Origin: an uncultured Bacteroidota bacterium
GTDB taxonomy: Bacteria; Bacteroidota; Bacteroidia; Chitinophagales; Chitinophagaceae
Reading direction: 5' to 3'
Assembly: GCA_903929655.1 (NCBI GenBank)
Contig: CAIYVS010000662.1
Span: forward strand, 1-5,187
DNA length: 5,187 bases
This document shows, piece after piece, positions 1-5,187 of this stretch (the stretch's first letter is position 1; each line of letters starts with the position of its first letter). The translations under genes were made by a program, and so were the position numbers. The notes beneath the pieces were generated by a model. It was not told where the DNA came from, did not search any database, and was given only the letters and a program-made list of their open reading frames with translations.

Positions 1-3000
1 ATCTTCGTTAATTATTGCTAATTTATCCTCTTCACGCAACGAAACAACCAATGATGCCAATTGTTCATCATTAATTCCGGCTTTTAATTGTCTGTTTATG
101 GTTTCCCTTGCAAATTCTCTAAGTGGATATTTGTAAATATCGTCCACAGCTTTTTTCAATTGTTCATTAACAAACAAAGTGTTCTCAAATTCCTTGCAGT
201 AACGATCAAGCCTCATATAGGTTCGATATTTCACACCTGTCTTTTTGCCTAAAGCGCCCCCTGTGTTTTTCTCTTCTTCACGAATAAAGTCAATGCCCTT
301 CTTTACAAGTTCATGGTGTGTATCTAATTTATATTTGGGTGTTTCATCTGGGCCACATTGTGCAGCCTTTAAAATTGTGTATTGTGATTGTGTAATAATC
401 TTACCCTTTTTATCCACCCACGCTAAGACATCATTCTCTTCTGTAGTGCGGGTATATACAATTACCCCTTCTTTTTCAGAATCCTCATTGTTTTGTTTAG
501 TAGCATAAACGACATTTGGCAAATCAGGTATCAATTTCCCAAGCTGAGGGTCGGCATCAACTGCATTTTTCCAAATCTGGTATGCGTAGGAAGCAAGGTC
601 AACTTCTGTATCGTCTTCCTCGCCATCCAATATACCTGACTTTTCGTTATACAGGTCTGAAATGTTTATTGCATCTCCGTCAAAAAAGGTCTCATCACTG
701 CCTACAACGTTTGCATTTTCTTCTATTCGCTGAGTAAGTCTTCCACGTAAATTAATTATTGCTTCAATCCCATCTTCCGGCAAAAACGAGTAACAAAGTA
801 TCTGTTCAGCTTTTTGCCCAATCCTATCCACACGTCCAGCCCGTTGAATTAACCGAATAATAGCCCATGGAAGATCATAATTGAGAATGATGTGTGAATC
901 CTGTAAATTCTGTCCTTCACTGAGCACATCGGTTGTAATTAAAATCCTTAGGTCGTTAGATTGTACTATTTCAGACTTATTATTACTGTGGGGGCTAAAT
1001 CTATGAGCCAAAGCGGTAGGGTTTTCGCTATCACCTGTAACACTCTCTATTTTCTTTAATCCTCTTTTTTTAAGCTGCTCAGTAAGGTAGTAAACAGTAT
1101 CAGCAAATTGAGTAAATACCAAAACCTTTTCTTTACTATGTGTAGCTGTCAATAATTCATACAAGGCATTTAGTTGTTTATCATTATCAGGATTCCAGTT
1201 CTTGCCAATGTTCAGAATTTTGATAATTTCGTTACTGTCCTGTACAAGATTCTTTGTAAGACCGGGAGAGAAAAACTCACTTCTTATCCAGTCAAATCTG
1301 TTCTTAAAATCCTTGCTGGCAAACAGTTCATATAATTCGGCTGCTTTTTCTAGAAACGTTTCCTCTTTAAGGATTAATTTGAGTTGGTTCTCATTATCTT
1401 CATTATCAGGATCATTGTCTTCTAAGAAGTCATCTAAATTTTGGGAAATGTTTTTACCGATAGGTATTGGTAAATGATTTTGCGCTGCATACACGAAAAC
1501 ATAGTTTCGCAATATATGTCTGCTTAACGATAGAAGGAAAGAGTAGCCACTACTTTCAAGTCGTTTAAAGAGGTTTGTTCTGCAAAAGCCCATTAACCGT
1601 TTCCCGGCACGGGATAGATTAGCCATTAAGGCATCTTCTTCTTTTGTTGCCTTGATTATAGGTTTTTCAACTAAATACTTCTGTAAGCCATATCTAGGCA
1701 ACTCCAAGCCATTAATTATGTCAACAACTTTTGAGGAATATAATGTCGCATAAATATCATTGGGGTCTTTGGGGTTAAATGCATATTCTACCCTTTTAGG
1801 TATCCTTTCAGGGAAATAAGACCGTGAACCATCTGAAAACGTTAGATACTTTCTGGCATTTGTTTTGTCGGTTTCAGCATAATTGGTTTTAATAAAGCTT
1901 CTCGTTCTTCTAACTAAATACAAACGCATGAGTTCCCGCCAGTCATCAGAAATGTGACTTTTTTCAAACGCCTTGATACTGCGTATGAAAGTTTCTGTGT
2001 GCTGTGAACTAAATTGAATTTGCCCTCCAATACTTTCAATATACCGCTCAGGGCTTATTCCTAAATCCTTATCATCAGAAATAAATAGTCTTAGTTGGTT
2101 CGACAAATCAAGATATGATTTGTTATAGGGCGTTGCAGAAAGCAGAATTACTTTGCTTTCATTTTCCTCTAAGTAGGCTTTGATTGCCCTATATCGCCCC
2201 CCTTGGTCATTCCTTAAGTTATGGCTTTCATCAATTATCACCATGCGGTACCGTCTTAAATTAGGCAGTTCCTTTTGTACCATACTTTGTGATATAACTC
2301 TAGCTCTTAACCCATATCTTTCTACATAATCCTCTTTCCACATCCCGACAAGATTTTTGGGACAAATGATAAGTGTTTCTAAAAAGAAGTCATCCTCAAA
2401 CAGTTTCGCTAACGCTGTGGCTGTAATTGTTTTTCCTAATCCCACAACATCTCCAATCAGTACCCCGCCTCTTTTGTGCAAATGATGAGCCGCAACTAAG
2501 ACTGCCTTTTGTTGAAACTCTAATAACTCCTTTTGAAAAACCCTAGGTAGTTTAAACTCATTGATACCTGCTCTTGCCTCTCTTGAGAGGTGGTAGGCTA
2601 TTTTTATATAAATATGGAAAGGTGGGACTAATCGGTCTGCTGCCCAACTATTGTCTATTATATCAATTAATTCTTGGGTAATATCAATGCACCACCGGTC
2701 TTCCCACCGATCTTTAAACCATTTTACCAACTTCTTTGCGGCATCCTGTTCTTCAACATCAACATTTAATTCACCCTGCTTTGCTAATCCTGCTAACGTC
2801 AAGTTGCTGCTTCCTACAAAACCTTCAATTCTGCCCCTGTCTTTCAAATAGCATAGATAAAGTTTAGCATGTAGAGGATAACGTAAATGTAGTTTTACAA
2901 CTACCTTTTCATCTTTCATTTGTTTACTTAACTGGCGCAATGCCCTTTCGTCTGTTTCTGTGGGAGAGCCAATTGTAAGTTGTTCTTTAAATTCCTGGGC

Positions 3001-3306
3001 TAAACGCTTTTTTAATTTCACTGCTTCAGCCTGATCCATGACATGAGAATCATCCCGATTAAAATGATCCTTTAATAGGTCAATTGGCAATTTCTGCATT
3101 CCTACCAACAAGCGGCAACATCTATGTATATTCTCGTCCTTTTCGTCAACCTTTTCGCCACACAGAATTTCAATTTTATCTCCAATTTCTCTCCAGCCTC
3201 GTAGATTAAAATACCCTACACACAAATCAGCCCTATTAGAAACCTTTAATGTTTCGTTCAATCCAGTTGTAAGATGGTTTTCTATATTGTCAAATATTTT
3301 TGGCAT
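1..3306 (-). CDS. PLD-nuclease / SNF2-type helicase fusion protein (partial, C-terminus off the left edge)
   Basis: This is an open frame of 1102 codons with no stop before the window edge, so the C-terminus is missing. The start is firm: ATG at 3306-3304 is preceded immediately in frame by two TAG stops. Residues about 1-210 form a PLD-like nuclease domain with HAKLY (His146, Lys148) and GSSNLT (165-170), the two halves of a single HxK...GSxN active site. Residues about 255-850 are a superfamily 2 helicase. Walker A is GLGKT at 289-293, DESH is at 359-362 and SAT at 390-392. Lobe 2 has VFTQF (730-734), TTDVLSEGQNLQ (791-802) and QRAGRVDRIGQ (821-831), the SNF2/RapA-type motif VI. About 340 residues separate motif III from FTQF, including a very acidic stretch (about 625-640). 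The tail from about 860 was not recognised. By family knowledge it should be an ATP-driven DNA translocase coupled to a nuclease, acting in the cytoplasm; a role in phage or foreign-DNA defence is inferred. All key helicase residues are intact. Confidence 0.93.
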   Translation of the reverse strand, partial: MPKIFDNIENHLTTGLNETLKVSNRADLCVGYFNLRGWREIGDKIEILCGEKVDEKDENIHRCCRLLVGMQKLPIDLLKDHFNRDDSHVMDQAEAVKLKKRLAQEFKEQLTIGSPTETDERALRQLSKQMKDEKVVVKLHLRYPLHAKLYLCYLKDRGRIEGFVGSSNLTLAGLAKQGELNVDVEEQDAAKKLVKWFKDRWEDRWCIDITQELIDIIDNSWAADRLVPPFHIYIKIAYHLSREARAGINEFKLPRVFQKELLEFQQKAVLVAAHHLHKRGGVLIGDVVGLGKTITATALAKLFEDDFFLETLIICPKNLVGMWKEDYVERYGLRARVISQSMVQKELPNLRRYRMVIIDESHNLRNDQGGRYRAIKAYLEENESKVILLSATPYNKSYLDLSNQLRLFISDDKDLGISPERYIESIGGQIQFSSQHTETFIRSIKAFEKSHISDDWRELMRLYLVRRTRSFIKTNYAETDKTNARKYLTFSDGSRSYFPERIPKRVEYAFNPKDPNDIYATLYSSKVVDIINGLELPRYGLQKYLVEKPIIKATKEEDALMANLSRAGKRLMGFCRTNLFKRLESSGYSFLLSLSRHILRNYVFVYAAQNHLPIPIGKNISQNLDDFLEDNDPDNEDNENQLKLILKEETFLEKAAELYELFASKDFKNRFDWIRSEFFSPGLTKNLVQDSNEIIKILNIGKNWNPDNDKQLNALYELLTATHSKEKVLVFTQFADTVYYLTEQLKKRGLKKIESVTGDSENPTALAHRFSPHSNNKSEIVQSNDLRILITTDVLSEGQNLQDSHIILNYDLPWAIIRLIQRAGRVDRIGQKAEQILCYSFLPEDGIEAIINLRGRLTQRIEENANVVGSDETFFDGDAINISDLYNEKSGILDGEEDDTEVDLASYAYQIWKNAVDADPQLGKLIPDLPNVVYATKQNNEDSEKEGVIVYTRTTEENDVLAWVDKKGKIITQSQYTILKAAQCGPDETPKYKLDTHHELVKKGIDFIREEEKNTGGALGKKTGVKYRTYMRLDRYCKEFENTLFVNEQLKKAVDDIYKYPLREFARETINRQLKAGINDEQLASLVVSLREEDKLAIINED

Positions 3307-3322
3307 CGGCTACTATTTATCA

Positions 3323-3334
3323 TTGGTTAACCAA
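3323..3334. promoter_or_regulatory. Perfect 12-bp palindrome upstream of the helicase gene
   Basis: TTGGTTAACCAA is its own reverse complement and ends 17 bp from the helicase start codon. The position suits an operator for a dimeric repressor of the helicase gene. No protein is known to bind it, and a 12-bp palindrome in AT-rich DNA can occur by chance. I found no good TAnnTTTG promoter element on the minus strand in this gap, so the helicase promoter itself is not placed. Confidence 0.3.
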
Positions 3335-3440
3335 GCGGTAAGGTAATTATTTATGGCTGTTTTTTACAGGATAGACGCATATTCTTGGGTAGTCTAGCTT
3401 CACTAATGAAATAAAATAGGTCACTATAGCCAAGATCAAT

Positions 3441-3461
3441 GGGGGTTATCCGGTAATCCCC
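3441..3461 (+). promoter_or_regulatory. Hairpin in the upstream region of the small 89-aa gene
   Basis: Two 8-nt arms (3441-3448 and 3454-3461) pair with four terminal G-C pairs, one G-U wobble and three A-T pairs around a 5-nt loop TCCGG. It lies 29 bp before the ATG at 3491. No T-run follows, so it is not an intrinsic terminator. It could be a structured leader, an mRNA-stabilising 5' hairpin, or an imperfect DNA operator. The rest of the 3307-3490 gap shows nothing else recognisable. Confidence 0.4.
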
Positions 3462-3490
3462 TCGACATTAGCCTAAATTAAAATTGATTT

Positions 3491-3760
3491 ATGGCTAAAC
3501 AGACAGAAAAGAACGTAGAAAAGAAAGCAGTTGTTGTAGCAACAACTAAGAAAGTAGAAATGGTTGAAATATTTGTTACTTCATACCATTGTTGGAGAAA
3601 GCATGTGAAGGCATTGCTGGCTGGAAAGGGCGCAAAGTTTCAAAAAAATGAAGCTGATTATAATGGCTTTATATCTGTGCCCAAAGCAAGCGAAGAACCA
3701 GTGAAGAAAATTCTCACTGATTTTAAAACTAAGAACCCTGAAACCGAATACTGGTGGTAA
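3491..3760 (+). CDS. Small lysine-rich protein of unknown function (89 aa)
   Basis: I do not recognise this protein. It opens with a charged, probably disordered leader (residues 1-22, including VEKK and TTKK) and is 16/89 lysine overall. The remainder reads as alternating strand and helix: VEMVEIFVTSY (22-32), a Lys-rich helix (about 35-47), YNGFISVP (57-64), EEPVKKILTDFK (68-79), and a final aromatic EYWW. That would suit a compact alpha/beta fold of ferredoxin-like order, but this is only a secondary-structure reading by eye. There is no signal peptide or membrane segment. The start has no Shine-Dalgarno sequence, and a degenerate TAAAATTG (3479-3486) sits directly before it. The gene is supported as real by a clear intrinsic terminator 23 bp after the stop and by its position in non-coding surroundings. 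It is divergent from the helicase gene and might share regulation with it. The basic charge would allow nucleic-acid binding, but nothing proves it. Confidence 0.75.
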   Translation: MAKQTEKNVEKKAVVVATTKKVEMVEIFVTSYHCWRKHVKALLAGKGAKFQKNEADYNGFISVPKASEEPVKKILTDFKTKNPETEYWW

Positions 3761-3783
3761 TCACCGTTCAATTGTCAAATATT

Positions 3784-3814
3784 AAAACCCTATGTTGCAA
3801 GACATAGGGTTTTT
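3784..3814 (+). terminator. Intrinsic terminator of the 89-aa gene, possibly bidirectional
   Basis: A perfect 12-bp stem (AAAACCCTATGT at 3784-3795, its complement at 3802-3813) encloses the loop TGCAAG and runs into TTTTT then GCATTTTT. It begins 23 bp after the stop codon at 3760. Read on the minus strand the stem also ends in GGGTTTT followed by AAT, so it may stop transcripts of the convergent minus-strand gene that ends at 3888. Confidence 0.88.
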
Positions 3815-3821
3815 GCATTTT

Positions 3822-3866
3822 TACTAATAGACTTCATGTTATGTGACATGAAGTTCCTACTAATAG
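3822..3866. repeat. 9-bp hairpin flanked by 9-bp direct repeats
   Basis: The inverted arms ACTTCATGT (3831-3839) and ACATGAAGT (3846-3854) enclose a 6-nt loop. On each side lies an identical TACTAATAG (3822-3830 and 3858-3866), the left copy abutting the stem and the right copy 3 bp away. There is no T-run on either strand, so it is not a standard terminator. It resembles the footprint of a tiny palindromic element with duplicated flanks, or a transcript-end processing structure. It sits between the convergent ends of two small genes. Confidence 0.5.
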
Positions 3867-3887
3867 CCTATCAGGATTTGAGGTAAA

Positions 3888-4070
3888 TTATTTCGTATAA
3901 CCTGTTACACTCAATATCCACTCCCTCACGGTTTGCTCATTGCCATCTTTATCCTTAGTGATTTTCTCAAAAACAGACTGAGGTATTTGAACTGAAACCC
4001 GGACAGATTTTTCACGGTGGTCAACATTATACTTAACAGGTCTTTTGACCGTAATAACCTTTGTTTTCAT
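3888..4070 (-). CDS. Small putative ribbon-helix-helix-like DNA-binding protein (60 aa)
   Basis: The frame is open to an ATG at 4163, but I place the start at the internal ATG at 4070. The longer version adds 31 residues rich in Cys and hydrophobics that overlie the repeat-rich divergent promoter region, and it would force the promoter towards the neighbouring gene. The 60-aa product is basic at its N-terminus (MKTKVITVKRPVKY). It then has a strand KSVRVSVQIP (21-30), a helix SVFEKITK (32-39), a turn KDGNE (41-45) and a helix TVREWILSVTGY (47-58). That strand-helix-helix order with VxVQIP before the first helix is reminiscent of CopG/Arc-type ribbon-helix-helix regulators. This is a resemblance by eye, not a family match. 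It is divergent from the DUF932-like gene, and the region between them holds a symmetrical repeat array that this protein might bind. No Shine-Dalgarno sequence is present and the message may be nearly leaderless. Confidence 0.6.
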   Translation of the reverse strand: MKTKVITVKRPVKYNVDHREKSVRVSVQIPQSVFEKITKDKDGNEQTVREWILSVTGYTK

Positions 4071-4075
4071 GTCGG

Positions 4076-4083
4076 CAAAACTA
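4076..4083 (-). promoter_or_regulatory. Candidate Bacteroidota -7 element (TAGTTTTG) for the 60-aa gene
   Basis: On the minus strand TAGTTTTG fits the TAnnTTTG consensus of the Bacteroidota primary sigma factor and ends only 5 bp before the ATG at 4070, implying a leaderless or nearly leaderless transcript. No convincing -33 TTG is present. A sigma70-like TATAAT (minus strand, about 4091-4096) lies just upstream as an alternative. The element overlaps repeat copy 1. Confidence 0.4.
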
Positions 4084-4163
4084 CACACTATTATAAAACA
4101 GTTGCACACTATTTCCGAAAATGTGGACAAATAAGTGTGCAATAATTCCGAAAGACTGTGCAA
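4081..4163. repeat. Symmetrical four-copy TTGCACACT operator-like array
   Basis: Two forward copies, CTACACACT (4081-4089, 7/9 match) and TTGCACACT (4102-4110), face two inverted copies, AGTGTGCAA (4134-4142, exact complement) and ACTGTGCAA (4155-4163, one mismatch). Centre-to-centre spacings are 21, 32 and 21 bp, mirrored around position 4122 and close to 2, 3 and 2 helical turns. A second motif, TTCCGAAA, recurs as a direct repeat at 4113-4120 and 4146-4153, 33 bp apart. The outer copies lie next to or over the predicted -7 elements of both divergent genes. This suits cooperative binding of a dimeric repressor controlling both; plasmid-type iterons are a weaker alternative. Confidence 0.7.
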
Positions 4164-4169
4164 CTAATA

Positions 4170-4177
4170 TATCTTTG
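4170..4177 (+). promoter_or_regulatory. Bacteroidota -7 promoter element (TATCTTTG) of the DUF932-like gene
   Basis: TATCTTTG matches the TAnnTTTG consensus exactly and lies 30 bp before the ATG at 4208, giving an expected leader of roughly 25 nt. The -33 TTG is not evident; TTCCG at 4146-4150 occupies about the right place. Repeat copy 4 (4155-4163) falls between these two positions, so a bound protein would be expected to block RNA polymerase. Confidence 0.6.
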
Positions 4178-4207
4178 TATTCTAAACAACGATAAAAAGA
4201 TAGGATT

Positions 4208-5125
4208 ATGAGAAATCAAGCAGCAAACAACGAATCACAGACAGGAGCAAGGACAATTGTAGGCGCAGCAGTAATGCTCAATGACCTTAACAATTTAAGG
4301 AACGACAACATTTTCGTACCAAATGAAGTTCGCAGCTTCAAAGATGTAACCGGGATAAATAGTCGTAAAGGTTTAGACAACGTAATAATTTCTGATGGCA
4401 AGATTGTTAATGTAGTGAGCAATTCATACGGACACCTGCCTAACCAAGTATTCTACGCAGGAGTAGAAAACATGCTTTTAGATGCGAACATTTCAACAGC
4501 AACCCGCAGCATCAACCGGGAAAATCGTTCTTTCGCAGTTGACCATATTTTGAATGACGATTCATTGGCTATCACTGTAAAAAACGGGATGGATGAATTA
4601 CGCCCAATGCTTCGTTTCACTAATAGCTATGACGGTTCTACCCGCACATCGGGCCACTTCGGTTTCTACCGCAAAATCTGTAATAACGGGCTGCATATAG
4701 CGAATTCACAAATCGGGTTTAATATTAAACACCGGGGAGAAATTGCTGAGGTGGTAATGCCGAATATAAAGTACCTGATTGCTAAGTTTATGAATAATGA
4801 GTATTTTGAACTGAAACGTAAATTTGAGGTGCTTGCTGAAAAAAGGATTGATAATATTGAAGAGTATGTAAAGCTGACTTGTGAGGATCTGAAATTATTC
4901 ATGTTTGAATCAAGTGAGAAAAACCCTGCACCATCATTAAATGCCAGGACTGTTATTGAAATCATTAATAGGGAATGTAGTCAATTAAATACAAGTCCAA
5001 ATCTGTGGATCGGGTACAACGCCTTCAACGAAATAATACACGATAAACTTAAAAAGTCTTTCCAAAATCAAAGAGACACTGATTCAAAGTTGTTCAACTA
5101 TACTTTGGAGTTAGCAGGGAATTAA
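4208..5125 (+). CDS. DUF932-like phage/plasmid-associated protein (305 aa)
   Basis: The start at 4208 is supported by a promoter element at the right distance and a weak AGGA five bases upstream; an earlier start would enter the promoter. Features that recall the DUF932 family are the segment SNSYGHLPNQVFY (71-83), the central region LRFTNSYDGS (135-144) followed by GFYRKICNNGL (152-162), and the C-terminal LWIGYNAFNEIIHD (266-279), which matches the usual W-x-x-YNA-x-(T/N)-E-x-x-x-(D/H) ending. The first 30 residues are polar and probably disordered, and residues about 186-235 look helical. Length fits the family. No catalytic residues, signal peptide or membrane segment are visible. The biochemical role of DUF932 proteins is not established; they are commonly carried by plasmids, prophages and integrative elements and are thought to be cytoplasmic. 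It is a single-gene transcription unit, divergent from the 60-aa gene and closed by its own terminator, and is probably regulated through the repeat array upstream. Confidence 0.8.
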   Translation: MRNQAANNESQTGARTIVGAAVMLNDLNNLRNDNIFVPNEVRSFKDVTGINSRKGLDNVIISDGKIVNVVSNSYGHLPNQVFYAGVENMLLDANISTATRSINRENRSFAVDHILNDDSLAITVKNGMDELRPMLRFTNSYDGSTRTSGHFGFYRKICNNGLHIANSQIGFNIKHRGEIAEVVMPNIKYLIAKFMNNEYFELKRKFEVLAEKRIDNIEEYVKLTCEDLKLFMFESSEKNPAPSLNARTVIEIINRECSQLNTSPNLWIGYNAFNEIIHDKLKKSFQNQRDTDSKLFNYTLELAGN

Positions 5126-5141
5126 AAGCCTGGACGTCAAT

Positions 5142-5180
5142 AAAAAGAACTTGTACTTCTGAGAGTACAAGTTCTTTTTT
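5142..5180 (+). terminator. Strong intrinsic terminator of the DUF932-like gene
   Basis: A perfect 16-bp stem (5142-5157 with 5164-5179) around the loop TCTGAG ends in six T residues, then GTTTTT. It starts 16 bp after the stop at 5125. Because the left arm begins with five A residues, it could also terminate a transcript arriving from the right on the minus strand. Confidence 0.93.
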
Positions 5181-5187
5181 GTTTTTA

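Noticed and set aside
245..737. Two plus-strand open frames of 87 and 73 codons
   Set aside because: They lie opposite the helicase gene, have low-complexity Ser/Phe/Leu-rich products without family features, and are explained as antisense shadows.
1202..1477. Plus-strand open frame of 91 codons
   Set aside because: It is antisense to the helicase coding sequence; the Ser/Leu-rich product looks like a shadow of acidic and lysine-rich codons on the other strand.
2651..2851. Plus-strand open frame of 66 codons
   Set aside because: It lies opposite the region encoding the end of the PLD domain and has no supporting signals of its own.
3831..3854. Terminator for the minus-strand 60-aa gene
   Set aside because: The stem is good but no T-run follows on the minus strand; the hairpin at 3784-3814, which ends in TTTT on that strand, is the better candidate.
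4071..4163. 31-residue N-terminal extension of the small minus-strand gene
   Set aside because: The extension translates the promoter and repeat array and yields a Cys-rich hydrophobic peptide unlike the basic body of the protein; a start at 4070 fits the promoter element better.
4081..4163. CRISPR array or replication-origin iterons
   Set aside because: The repeats are only 9 bp and in opposing orientations, which rules out CRISPR. No replication initiator gene is present to favour iterons, so an operator is the simpler reading.
4216..4422. Minus-strand open frame of 68 codons
   Set aside because: It is fully inside the DUF932-like gene on the opposite strand and has no promoter or family resemblance.
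4666..4965. Minus-strand open frame of 99 codons
   Set aside because: It is antisense to the DUF932-like gene, rich in Ser, Phe and Ile, and best explained as a shadow.

Overview
The window looks like a piece of a Bacteroidota (Bacteroidetes) genome, probably a mobile or accessory region. The grounds are an AT-rich sequence, genes with little or no Shine-Dalgarno signal, TAnnTTTG-type promoter elements in front of two genes, and a DUF932-like protein of the kind often seen on plasmids, prophages and integrative elements. The assignment is by inference; there is no rRNA or other taxonomic marker here.

Layout: positions 1-3306 (minus strand) are one uninterrupted reading frame of 1102 codons that continues past the left edge of the window. 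It encodes a large fusion of an N-terminal phospholipase D (PLD)-type nuclease domain to an SNF2/RapA-like superfamily 2 helicase, an architecture typical of anti-phage or restriction-type systems. A 184-bp divergent intergenic region (3307-3490) with a perfect 12-bp palindrome and a separate hairpin separates it from a small, lysine-rich, unrecognised protein (3491-3760, plus), which ends in a clear intrinsic terminator. A short spacer with a second hairpin flanked by 9-bp direct repeats follows. Then comes a small minus-strand gene (3888-4070), possibly a ribbon-helix-helix-like DNA-binding protein. Divergent to it is a 305-aa DUF932-like protein (4208-5125, plus), closed by a strong terminator at 5142-5180.

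The most striking non-coding structure is the 137-bp region between the small minus-strand gene and the DUF932-like gene. It holds four copies of a TTGCACACT-like 9-mer, two in each orientation, with centre-to-centre spacings of 21, 32 and 21 bp (about 2, 3 and 2 helical turns). The outer and inner copies overlie or flank the predicted promoters of both genes. It looks like a cooperative operator, perhaps bound by the small protein itself, or less likely an iteron array.

Nothing in the window directly links the helicase to the DUF932 module. The helicase partners, if any (for example a DNA methyltransferase), would lie beyond the left edge. Every gap between genes is shorter than 300 bases.
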